30,000 bases of DNA, from the NCBI GenBank assembly GCA_015478945.1, contig JABUQX010028199.1, positions 15,001-45,000 on the forward strand. Reading direction: 5' to 3'. Below are positions 1 to 9,899 of the stretch, piece by piece. Within the stretch, counting starts at the first letter, position 1. Each line of letters opens with the position of its first letter. Below the pieces are notes generated by a model, which saw nothing but the letters and a program-made list of their open reading frames with translations, was not told where the DNA came from and ran no database searches. The position numbers were made by a program, and so were the translations under genes. The DNA is from Trachelipus rathkii (taxonomy: Eukaryota > Arthropoda > Malacostraca > Isopoda > Trachelipodidae).

Positions 1-606
1 CTTAAACTACTCCTATTATTACCATATCGAAATTTTACATTTATAAATTTAATGAATTTAAAATGTTAAAGTTGAATCTTAAATTAAATAGATTTTTAAC
101 ATTTTGAAAGGAAATTTTTAAAAAGTTTATTTTTCAAACTACTTTAAGGTTTATTTTTGTTTTCTGTGTTAAAAAAAAAATTTGTCTATCTCATAGTTTA
201 ATTTATCCATTTTTCCTGTAAATTTGCTTCTCTCTTTCAGCAATATTTTTTAATAAGAAAATTAAATGACTTAAAATATCACTTAGTAATAATATTATTG
301 TTTTTGATTTTTATTTTCTAATTCTTTTTCTATTTCAGATCTTTTTCTCTACTGGATACAATTTTAATTCAAACTCTTTCTTATCAATTCCCCTTCTTAT
401 ATCCACATCCCTTTTTCCACTTCTTCAATTTATTTGTATTAAAACATATTTTCCTTCCACATTTTATATTTTATATAACCTCATTACACTCCTCACTTAT
501 GACACTTCAATTTCCATAATTATGAATAAATAAATATTAAAAGTAAATAATTAACAATTTAATAATGAGGAAATTGAGTAAAATAATACTGTAATATTAT
601 ATACTC

Positions 607-607
<1 letters not shown>
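1..607. other. AT-rich intergenic or intronic sequence, no gene seen
   Basis: AT-rich sequence with short homopolymer runs and pyrimidine-rich patches. No open frame, RNA gene or element similarity was recognised. It ends at a long (TA)n tract. Confidence 0.6.

Positions 608-698
<91 letters not shown>
608..698. repeat. (TA)n microsatellite
   Basis: An essentially perfect run of about 45 TA dinucleotides. It directly abuts a GC-richer islet at 699, an arrangement seen again at 14912 and 21722. Confidence 0.97.
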
Positions 699-700
<2 letters not shown>

Positions 701-865
701 CCGTAGGACCTGTGCGGCTTACTGAGAAATGACTAGGGCAGGGTAGGCCTAGCAAGCCATTGTGTGAAAGAAAATGCTTGCAATACCCTAGAAGCAGCCT
801 CGGAACCACGCAGAACTCATGGATTAAGATTTAGGAAACGAAAAAGGACTACGAATTTGGATTGA
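699..865. other. GC-richer islet with hairpin, possible retroposon end or LINE 5' region
   Basis: A sharply bounded, less AT-rich segment between the (TA)n tract and the LINE remnant. It contains an imperfect inverted repeat: GGGTA (741-745) and AGCAAGC (751-757) face GCTTGC (776-781) and TACCC (784-788) across an 18-nt loop. On the minus strand the islet would end in a (TA)n tail, as some SINE/LINE copies do. It could equally be the untranslated leader of the LINE that follows. No family was recognised. Confidence 0.35.
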
Positions 866-874
866 ACTCTTATA

Positions 875-1962
875 ATGATTAAATTGGCCACAAAAAATGT
901 GGGTACGTATATAGGAAAGGAGGAGGAGATCGTGGAGATGATGAAGGCGAAACTGATATATGTGGTGGGGACGTCGAAGATTAGAGTGGAGGGTGAAGAA
1001 AATGACAGAGATTTATTCGGAGGTTATGTGTTGGCTTACAGGGGAGTTGACGTGGGAATAAAGAAACATGGCGTAGGTTTTATTTTTGGACCAAAGATTA
1101 CTCCTTTCATTCATTAAGTGACAGCGGTAAACGAGGGATTGATTATAAGTACCTTTAAAATCAAAAGGAAAAAATACCGTCTATATCAGGTATATGCTAC
1201 ACACAGCAAGGGCATCCAGAGGAGGAGAAGGAGAGGTTCATGCATTTGATGAAGGAGAGTGTGGAGGGTGGAGGCGAAGACACCATGCCGCATCTACTGA
1301 TGCGAATGTGGAAGAAATAAACATGAATCTGCAGGAAATTATTAGTGAAACCGCAGATGAAATGCTGGGAGTGAGGTGAAATGAAGGAACGAGGAAGAAT
1401 CACATTATGTGTTGGAATGAAGATGTGAAGAGAGAAGTGGGTAAAAAGAACAAGAAAATGAGAGGTTGTTGAGAGGAAGAGCAGAACAGAGAGGAGCTGA
1501 ATATGTGATAGCAAAAAACAGAGCAGAGATAGTGAGATAATGAAGGGGAAAGCAAAAAGGCTGGTGGTGGAAAGGGTGGCAGAAGAATTGGGAGAGGATG
1601 CAGAGGGAGGAAAGAAGAAGATTCTCAAGCTAGCAAAAACGTTTAAAAAATCAAAGAAGCTTTATAGAATCAAAAATAAGGAAAGGGAGATACTAAAGAT
1701 ACTTACAGGCTACAGCACAGGAAGAGGTAAATGAGAGATAGACTGAATGTTTTGGAGAACTCCTAAATGCAAAAGAAAGGACGAATGTGGAAGAGAAGCA
1801 ATATGTGGGAGATGAGATGGAGGGGGTGAATCCGATAACGATGGGATAATATGATGAGGTTTTGTCAAAAACGAAGAAAGGGAAAGCGAAAGGCGAAGAT
1901 GGAATTGCGATAGAGTTGATAAGGGAAGGAGGAGAAGAATTGAAGAAGAAAATAGTGGAACT
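875..1962 (+). mobile_element. Degenerate RTE-like non-LTR retrotransposon (endonuclease and start of RT)
   Basis: Remnant of a LINE ORF2-type protein. Seen: an apurinic-like endonuclease start (KNVGTYIGKEEEIVEMM, then GGYVLAYRGVD and GVGFIFGP) in an 80-codon open frame at 875-1117. A second endonuclease block (QQGHPEEEKERFMHLMKE) lies near 1205-1260, after a small frame slip. A linker block with CWNEDVKREVG follows at about 1405-1440. The first RT block (KTKKGKAKGEDGIAIELI) is at about 1865-1925. This order matches the LINE proteins often annotated as 'craniofacial development protein 2-like', usually placed near RTE. The segment between the second endonuclease block and the linker is too short, so the C-terminal endonuclease half looks deleted. 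The usual QET-type glutamate motif is replaced. Frameshifts and stops make it non-functional. The copy ends abruptly after the first RT block, against a SINE-like unit. Confidence 0.82.
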
Positions 1963-2160
1963 TGGCGCAGGAGGTTGACTCGCCGACTCTCATACGAGAG
2001 GACGCTGGTTCAGTTTTCCACGTAGAAGTTGGAGTTTTCTCTACCTGAGGGCGAGAATTAAGACTCGAATGCGAACACGTTGGTGGAGCTGGTTTGGGAT
2101 AGCGGGCCTTAAAGTTCGATTTCCTGTAGTCCCCCCGTGTTACCCTCTGAAAAGGAGATA
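1963..2160 (+). mobile_element. tRNA-derived SINE-like unit
   Basis: The head reads like a Pol III internal promoter. A box A-like TGGCGCAGGAGG starts at 1963 and a box B-like GGTTCAGTTTT starts at 2007, with a short strong hairpin CTCTC/GAGAG between them. Spacing suits a tRNA-derived SINE. The body runs for about 140 bp and leads into an imperfect (TA)n tract at 2177, which could be its tail. It is not a tRNA gene, because acceptor and T stems do not pair cleanly. It starts exactly where the LINE fragment stops. Confidence 0.5.
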
Positions 2161-2176
2161 AAGCACGTTAAAAGTA

Positions 2177-2208
2177 TTATATATATATATATATATAATA
2201 TATATAAT

Positions 2209-2243
<35 letters not shown>

Positions 2244-2272
2244 TATATAATATATATATATATATATATTAA
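2177..2272. repeat. Imperfect (TA)n microsatellite
   Basis: Interrupted TA/ATA run directly after the SINE-like unit; it may be its 3' tail. Confidence 0.93.
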
Positions 2273-2714
2273 GGGTGGCCCTTGTATTGCGGGAAAGCAA
2301 TTTTCTTAAAAAATTCTGACTCCTACCTTCCGAATAGGTTATTATAGTAGTAGAAACACTGTTTGAAATATTTAAAGAATTGATGAAGCACACCATCGTC
2401 AAAGTTTTAACCTGAGAACAAGCGTCCAGATCCCCTTTCCGTTGGAGCATTAGCCGCTCATGGCAAGGGTTTCATAGCTGCTAACTATTTATTGTTGCCT
2501 TATTTACTTCACACTATCTGGGAATAGTTTTCTTTGTTCTGCTACTACTTGGAGTATGAATTGGAATTGCTCTTCATTCTTTGTTAATGTTTTATTATAT
2601 TCTTATATTAATGCAACTCCTCTCTAAGCAAATCATTGGTAACTGATATTGCTGTTACAATGGATACTCCTTTTTTGAATCATCTCGTTCTAGCAATGTT
2701 TCAGGGTTTGTGTG
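2273..2714. other. Unassigned sequence between SINE-like unit and transposase remnant
   Basis: Moderately AT-rich and not simple-repeat. No recognisable coding or RNA feature on either strand. Confidence 0.45.
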
Positions 2715-3968
2715 TTAAAATGCTGTATAAAAGTTCAATTTCTGAAAAAGGCAATTATAAGCTGTGTTACAAAGTCTTCTAACTCGCAGTTGGAAATTGA
2801 TGTCTTTAGGATTTGTAATACTCTTGGGAGGTAGGCATTCAGGCTCTCCACTTCCGCCAGCTCCATCTATGATAGCAGAGAGAAATTTCTTTTTATCTTT
2901 TGCTGCCACTTTTGCATCAAACAGGGAAAGTGCAATCAATTCTCACGAAAGATACCAAAGATGTTGTAATAGTTTTTTAAAGCAACATTTCCTACCTTTG
3001 CATCTATTTTCTTATACAGGTTTAAGGTATGTAATAGATCAATATCGTTAGTATGAGTTGCCGCAGGGTTAAATGCATCTATCCACATTTTTGCATAACC
3101 CTTCACTGCAAATATAAAAATCCTTTGAACCCCAATCTCTTCTGTCTTTCCTAAATGAAATTGGTTCTGAAACATCCATACTTTTATGAAATATATAACC
3201 TTACTCATTCATTTAGCCATATGCGTTGGTCCAGGAGCATGGAATCGAATTCCAACAGGAGGTACGCCACCAATAAAAATAATTACTAACTCAATTGGTT
3301 GATGGTAATCTTCCCGCAAATCGTCCCTCTCACGAAGCACTTTCATTGCTCAATCTTTAATTTCCTCTTTAATATCAAATAATATTTTTGCCAGAGGAGC
3401 GCATTGTAGTACAGTGATGAAGATATTTTGATCAATATTTTTCCAAAAAGCTTGAAACCTCTTGAATAGGAGAAATTTAGGCCAAGAAGAAATCCCAAGA
3501 ACTACTGGAAAACACTTTAAAGAATGAGCTCCAAGAAGTGATGCCGGCATAGAGGATATAATTAATCTCTTAGGAGCTTATCTTTAATTAATATGCATTC
3601 TTCTTTGTGGGGGCCAGTATATGAAACCATTGTATCAAAAGACATTCCAATAAGTTGATCAGTAGGATTCCATTTTTCAATGGAATTTCATATTCCAACT
3701 ACATCATTAGCCATATTGACTCCGGTCCCACTTTCCAATTTTGGTACATCCAATAATTGTGTTGTGTTCTTTCCCGATACCAGAATTGGAAGCCTATCAA
3801 CATGTTCTTTTGATCTTAGATCCTGCATCAACTTCCCATCCCAGTAAACTATCAATGGAGTGTCTGATTTGATTTCATTTTCTAAATGTGTTTGAGTGCT
3901 TCCTTTGTGTCCTTCGTCGACGACGAATAAAAGACCGATTTATAGTTATTTTGCGTACATCATAGCCT
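2715..3968 (-). pseudogene. Decayed transposase-like gene of a dispersed invertebrate family (possibly hAT-related)
   Basis: Reading right to left, the remnant carries blocks I recognise from a repetitive invertebrate protein family normally annotated as uncharacterised. The blocks are IVYWDGKLMQDL (about 3855-3820), ILVSGKNTTQLLDVPKLESG, MSFDTMVSYTG (aspartate at 3634-3636), CRHHFLEL (about 3547-3525), FLLFKRFQAFWKNIDQN (near 3430-3480), GGVPPVGIRFHAPGPTH (about 3272-3222) and KVIYFIKVWMFQNQF (about 3203-3160). The tail holds SLFDAKV (about 2925). DGK, FDT and CRHH resemble the D...D...CxxH pattern of hAT-type RNase H-fold transposases, but that placement is inference. An in-frame TGA (3688-3690), a stop just before the CRHH block and several frame changes show it is dead. 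The longest open pieces are 3350-3550, 2936-3208 and 2715-2939. Confidence 0.72.
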
Positions 3969-4900
3969 AAAGAATAGACAGTTTTGATTAAAGCATATGT
4001 GGCAGTCTATGTCAGACATCTTAATGCCACTATATATATGTATCGATATATTGGATAATGTTGATAAATGATAATATAATAAAAAATATCATATTACTAT
4101 ACAAATTATACTATTTAGATTTGATCAGGACTCTTACTAATAATAAATGAATCATGAGTTTTATATTATTACATAAGTAAATATTATTTTTCTATATTAT
4201 TATTATTATTATATATATTATTATTATTATTGGACTTAAATTTATAATGTTATTTCATCTTTAACTTTATTTTTTATAATCTAATTTATACTCATTCTTT
4301 AATTATGTGATATTATTTATTTAGCAGACAAATCTTATACCTTAATAATTTAAATTAATAATTTAATTTTTTATTTTATTATATAAAATTTTTAAAATAT
4401 TTATATCACTTTATTCTAATATTCATATATGATCATAATTTATAATAGCACTTTATATTCAATATCGTTTAATTATTTATTACTGGATGGAGTTTGATAT
4501 ATGTATTATATTATTATTACTATTATTATTACTTCTGAATTGTTTAATTGTTATCTATTATCTATTATATATTATTTATATTATTATTATTATTATTATT
4601 ATTTATTTATATATTTTTTTATATTATTATTATATTATTAAGATATTTTTTGTTATATTTGCTTTTCCAAGCAAAGAATTTGTGTAATTTTACATTTCAC
4701 TAGGTAATAATCATAATGCATAATATAATAAATTCAATTTTGTTGAGTGTAATAATAGTCATAAGAATTTGAAGGTAATTAATTAATTAAAACTATAAAA
4801 AATAATATAATAAATAATTAAATTAATATAAGCATAAAAAATCCTAATAATTAAATATTTGAGTAATAAATTAATAATAATTATTAAACTATTTTTATAT
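3969..4900. repeat. AT-rich DNA with (ATT)n arrays
   Basis: Very AT-rich. ATT/TTA trinucleotide runs lie at about 4194-4232 and 4500-4660. No gene or element was recognised. Confidence 0.85.
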
Positions 4901-5310
4901 AATTATTACATTACTTATTATTATAATTATTGATTATTATTTTATTATTATTATTATATTATATTATTATTTAATTATTAATTATTATTAATTAATTATT
5001 ATTATTATTTTATTAATTATTATATTATTGCTTTTATTATATATTTAATTTAATTAATTTCATATTAATTATTATTTATGTATTATTATTATTTTTATTA
5101 TTATTATATATTATTATTATTATTACATATTTCTCATTTTCATTTATTATTATTATTATTATCTCCATATATTTTCCATATCTTTATATTCTGTTTTACC
5201 CCCCTCTTTATACTCTTATTCATTTATTATTATCCTCATATTCAATATACAACTCTAATCTATATCTATTTTAATTATTATTATTATTATTATTATTAAT
5301 TAATCTTAAT
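4901..5310. repeat. Long imperfect (ATT)n array
   Basis: Repeated ATT/TTA runs interrupted by AATTAATT blocks and a short TC-richer stretch at 5140-5265. Frames through it encode only Tyr/Leu/Ile strings. Confidence 0.93.
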
Positions 5311-7100
5311 AAATAGTTTTCTATTAATAATATTCAATTATTTAATTATTAATTATTATCATATATTATACAATTACATATGAAAAACGTTTTGCAATAT
5401 TTCTATAATCATCTTTCTCTAATAAACTTAATACCTCTAACTATAACATACCATTCAATTATATAATATTTCTATTAATATTCTTATTATGTTTGATAAC
5501 TAGTAATGAAGTGTTTAAATATTTATTATATTCTTTAAAAACCTTTAGAAGTGTATAATAATTATTTAAGATTTAATGTAATGGAATTAGTCAATCAATA
5601 ATAATTTTATATTTTGAATTTTTACATTTCTATTTTTTTCAGTTGTAAATCATGTAATTTTCCCTTTTATTGAGAAAATTATATTATTAATTATTATTTA
5701 TATTAGTTTAATCTTAAATTTCAAATTTTATTTTATATCTAGTATAATTATATATATATATCATAATGTAAGATATTCTGTAAAATCTGTTAAATTCTCT
5801 TTAAAATCTGTAGAATTCTGCAAATGTTATTGAAATATTATTTTTTCTGTGATAATTAAATAATTATGGTAATGAATATAATAGAATGTGTTATTTATTT
5901 ATAATGTTTATTTATTATGCTTTGCATGAAAAATGGTTTTTAACTTAGTATTTTGACTCAATGACTAGACGATTATTATTGAGTTACGTGTGATTTTAAA
6001 AAGTTGATATAATATTAACTTTTAAATAAATATTATACAATTTTATATTTTGTTTTCTTTAAGGATAAACTTATTATAATAATGTAATTAGTTTGTAGGA
6101 GAGTAATAATTTAATAAGGAAATATCATTCTTATTTATTAAGTATTTGGTTAGTTAAATGAATATTCTAATTGTTAAATTTAATTAATTTATATATTTCT
6201 ATCTTGAAGTTATGGAGTCCACATTCTATTCCTTACTTATCTCCGTGCATACGCCTCCTCCATATTCTCTTTATTATCGACTTTGTGATGTGTTTTTATG
6301 GCATATACTTAACAGTGGCTGGAGATACATAGGTAGCTACATCCGTTTCTCTCTTTTTATATTGAGCGCGTGTGCGATTCATTTTTTCATATCATGTCTC
6401 TATTTTTATCTCTCGCGCATATATCCTAATTATCATTTATAATTTTATTATCTCTACAGTTATTCTCATATGTTAATATTTGATACATTTCTTATTACAT
6501 TATCATTTTTATATATTTTATGTCATACTTTATATTTTTTCTCTAATTATTCATTTTGATCAATATATCTCAGAGAATATATTGATATATTCACATTAAC
6601 TCTCTGATTAGCAATATAAATAATGTTTCTTTATATATTATTCATTTTTTATTACTCTTTCTAACACTTTTATGTGTATATATCTTTTATATTTTTTTTC
6701 ACTTATGTTATTGTTTAGATTTTTTGAATATGTCGTTCATCTCGATATTTTTCTTAACAACAGGTGTAATCCTGAAATAGCTTTATTTAAATATTCTAAT
6801 GTTAAACAAGTTTTTGTGAATATAGTTTATCTGTATTTCTAATTATCTAATAGTTTTTATTCTATTTCTCGTATTTTAGTTCTTCTAACATCTATAACCA
6901 TAGTTTTTAATTAAAATGATACTACTCATATACTTAACATAATTTGACGCATAATCTTATGTAATTCGGACATAACAATCTGCAAATATTTTGAAAACGT
7001 CATGTCTTAATTAATGTTTATTCTCCAAATGGTTTGTGCTATCAAAAGTTATATTCAACTCTGTGTGTGTTGATAGTACAATGAGAACACTATATTGATA
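5311..7100. other. AT-rich unique sequence, nothing recognised
   Basis: AT-rich non-repeat sequence. A slightly GC-richer patch at about 6210-6430 carries a 76-codon open frame with no recognisable motif. No splice pair, RNA gene or element similarity was seen. Confidence 0.5.
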
Positions 7101-7625
7101 GTTTAGCTTTAAGCATAATATATAGTATATAATTAATTATTTATATATTTGATATATACTAAATTTCTACATATATATATATAATAATATATATTATATA
7201 TTTATTTTATGTATTTATTTATTTATATATAATTATATTATATAATATATATTAATTATTTTATTAATTTAATATTATTATTCCAATATAATTATAATTA
7301 TTTAAATATTTAATTTTATAGATTATTATGTTAATTAATATTCCTATATAATATATAATATATATTATAAAAGTATATTATAAATAATATTATAATAATT
7401 ATATAATATATAATATAAATATAATTATATATACATAATAATATATAATATAATATATTTAAATAATAATAATTATATAAATCAGCATAATAAGATAAAT
7501 TATATATATATAATTATAAATTAAATATTTATAATTAGTAATTAATATAAATATAAATGTATAAATATATTTTATATAAAAATATATACTATATATATAA
7601 TTATTACTATTATTATATAAATAAA
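7101..7625. repeat. Low-complexity A/T tract
   Basis: Almost pure A and T with TATA/AATATA patterns and few other bases. Confidence 0.9.
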
Positions 7626-7986
7626 TTTGATTTTATAAAAAATCAAATTCTGTAGGATGTTTAATATATGGATTAGAGAAACTCAAATAATGCAAAACAT
7701 TAAATTCTTAATAAACTAATTAATTTATATCTAGATATATTTGATTATACAATAGATATAATATTTATACATTCATAAATTATCAGATATAATATCATTC
7801 ATACTTTCAAATAGTGAACTATCTATATAAAAGGGAATCAGTTATCATAAGAAGTCGGGATTATATGATAAAAAGAATTTGAATTAGACTCTGAATAGGG
7901 TTTAGGTTCGAAAGTGATTCGAAATTCTACTTGTGTGTTTTTGATGCGACGTTGATGCATTTTTTTCTGTGATTGTGTTTGTCTGA
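7626..7986. other. AT-rich sequence before the (TGT)n array
   Basis: Falls gradually from A/T-only to mixed composition. No feature was recognised. Confidence 0.45.
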
Positions 7987-8051
7987 CAGTTTGTTGTTGC
8001 TGTTGTTGTTTTGCTGTTTGTTGTTGCTCATTTTATGTTGTTGTTGTTTGA

Positions 8052-8082
<31 letters not shown>

Positions 8083-8178
8083 GTGTTAGTTTGTTGTTGT
8101 TGTTGTTTGTTTTTGACTGTTGTTGTTGTCGTTGTTGTTGCATTGATTGTTGTTGTTGTTTGTATGTTGTTGTTATGT
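7987..8178. repeat. (TGT)n / (ACA)n trinucleotide array
   Basis: About 190 bp of TTG/TGT repeats broken by short unique pieces. All three plus frames give Cys, Val or Leu homopolymers. The array differs from the TA and ATT repeats that dominate elsewhere. Confidence 0.95.
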
Positions 8179-9190
8179 TGCTGTATAGTTTGTATTTATT
8201 ATAATTCTATTTACAATTTTTGATTTATTGAGGTATTTTACAGAACTGGTTAGTTATATAAAATATTTGACTATTAGATTTATTGTTAATTTGTTTGTTA
8301 GAACCATAATTTCTAGTATTACAGGCTTATTTCGACATTTCTCTTCATGTTATTGCTTGCGCTTTTTTGCTTCTGATCTTTGTTTGATAGATTTTTTATT
8401 TGTCACAAAGAGAGTTCAGAATAAAATGGACGAGTTTTTTTTATTCTTTCCGGATTATTTTTATGTAACTTTAAATTCATTTTTTTTATCTTTGGGGTTT
8501 TACGATATTCATTTTCGTTTTATGAATGTCATTTACCACTTGAAAACAAAAAACAAGAAACAAAGATTTCTTGTGGGAAACGAACCAAACGAATTTATAT
8601 ATATATATTATATATATTAATATATTATATATATATAATATATATAATATTATAGTAAAAATGATGTATATAATATTCATATATATATAGTAATAAATTG
8701 ATATTATTTTACTTATTAATCAATTATTACTAATTAAATATATATATATATATATATTTTTATATATATATTTATTATATATATATATTATATATATATA
8801 ATTGTACTAAGTAAGTCTTGTCCTTTACATTACTCTATATAATACATTATTGGAGGTATTTTTTATACTATATATATATTATACTATACTATATATATAT
8901 ATATTATCCTAGAATTTATATTTGATATAATACTTTGAAATTACATGGAAAATATATTAATACAGTATTAATGCAGTATTAATATCAAACTTCAACATGA
9001 TTTTAATATATTATTATTATAATACATCTGTACATCACTATATATTAATTAATATTCTATATATATGATATATTTATATCATAATTTATATAATATATTA
9101 AATCTATATATAATATATATATATATATATTATTACTATATTAATTATATTATTTAGTTTATATTATATTAATAATATTTAATATATAAC
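8179..9190. repeat. T-rich sequence passing into (TA)n low-complexity DNA
   Basis: 8228-8620 is T-rich with a 130-codon plus-strand frame that has no recognised family and ends inside a (TA)n run. From about 8595 to 8800 and again 8860-9190 the sequence is mostly TA and ATT repeats. Confidence 0.8.
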
Positions 9191-9540
9191 TTAACTGGTT
9201 TGTAAAGGGCGTGTCAATTTGGTAGGCAAAAATAAAAATTCGTTAGTTTTTTTTTATGTGAGATAAGGGGTTCTCAAAATGTGCCTTTTTGAAGTGTATA
9301 TCTACATTTAAAAAGCTTTCCTTATTCATAAACATTTACCTTTGTAAATTTGCGCTTGATTATAATGTATAATTGGAAATTTCTCGAAACAAGGGGAATA
9401 TACTTAGTATAATAAAAAAAAATTTGCTCAAAAGTGGTTTAATAGCTTACATAACAATTTATTATCTTATTTTTGTTCTTTATCCAACAAGAACACAATT
9501 GTAAAAAATAGTAAAAGCTTCAACGAACATATATTATAAT
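9191..9540. other. Unassigned mixed-composition sequence
   Basis: Leaves the low-complexity tract and joins the less AT-rich region that follows. No feature was recognised. Confidence 0.4.
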
Positions 9541-9899
9541 CTATTTGCTTCGATTTCATATCCTAGAATCATTCTTTCTGCTTGCTTTCTGATCTAATTG
9601 ATCCATTCTAGTTTTCATGAGTATCACTTTGCAGAAGCTTCTTGTTCTAGTTTTTACACACCTCTCTATGGACTGTTCATGACATGGCCAATTTGGAAGT
9701 CAATGTAATAGCCTATTCTTTCTTATTTTTGATATTATTGAGTTTACAAGTAATGTGAAGGTTCATAACTTTTTCCTGACCATAGTCTATCAGTTCTAAG
9801 GAAGTCGCATTTGGATTTATGCAGGTGTTTTTCTAAGTGACGAACAGGTGGTTAACTAGTGGTGTATCATATCTTCATTATCATTATTAATGTATCTAT

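Noticed and set aside
597..809. Minus-strand frame of alternating Tyr-Ile
   Set aside because: Translation of the (TA)n microsatellite; the same holds for frames at 2109-2450, 4487-4687, 5078-5299 and 19849-20037.
1197..1628. 143-codon minus-strand frame rich in Ser, Phe, Leu
   Set aside because: Antisense of the purine-rich plus-strand LINE remnant, which has recognisable protein motifs.
1963..2035. Possible tRNA gene
   Set aside because: Box A- and B-like motifs are present, but acceptor, D and T stems do not form properly; a SINE head fits better.
8011..8223. Frame encoding Cys and Val homopolymers
   Set aside because: Product of the (TGT)n array.
8228..8620. 130-codon plus-strand frame
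   Set aside because: T-rich, hydrophobic, no recognised motif, and it ends inside a (TA)n run; likely a chance frame in T-rich DNA.
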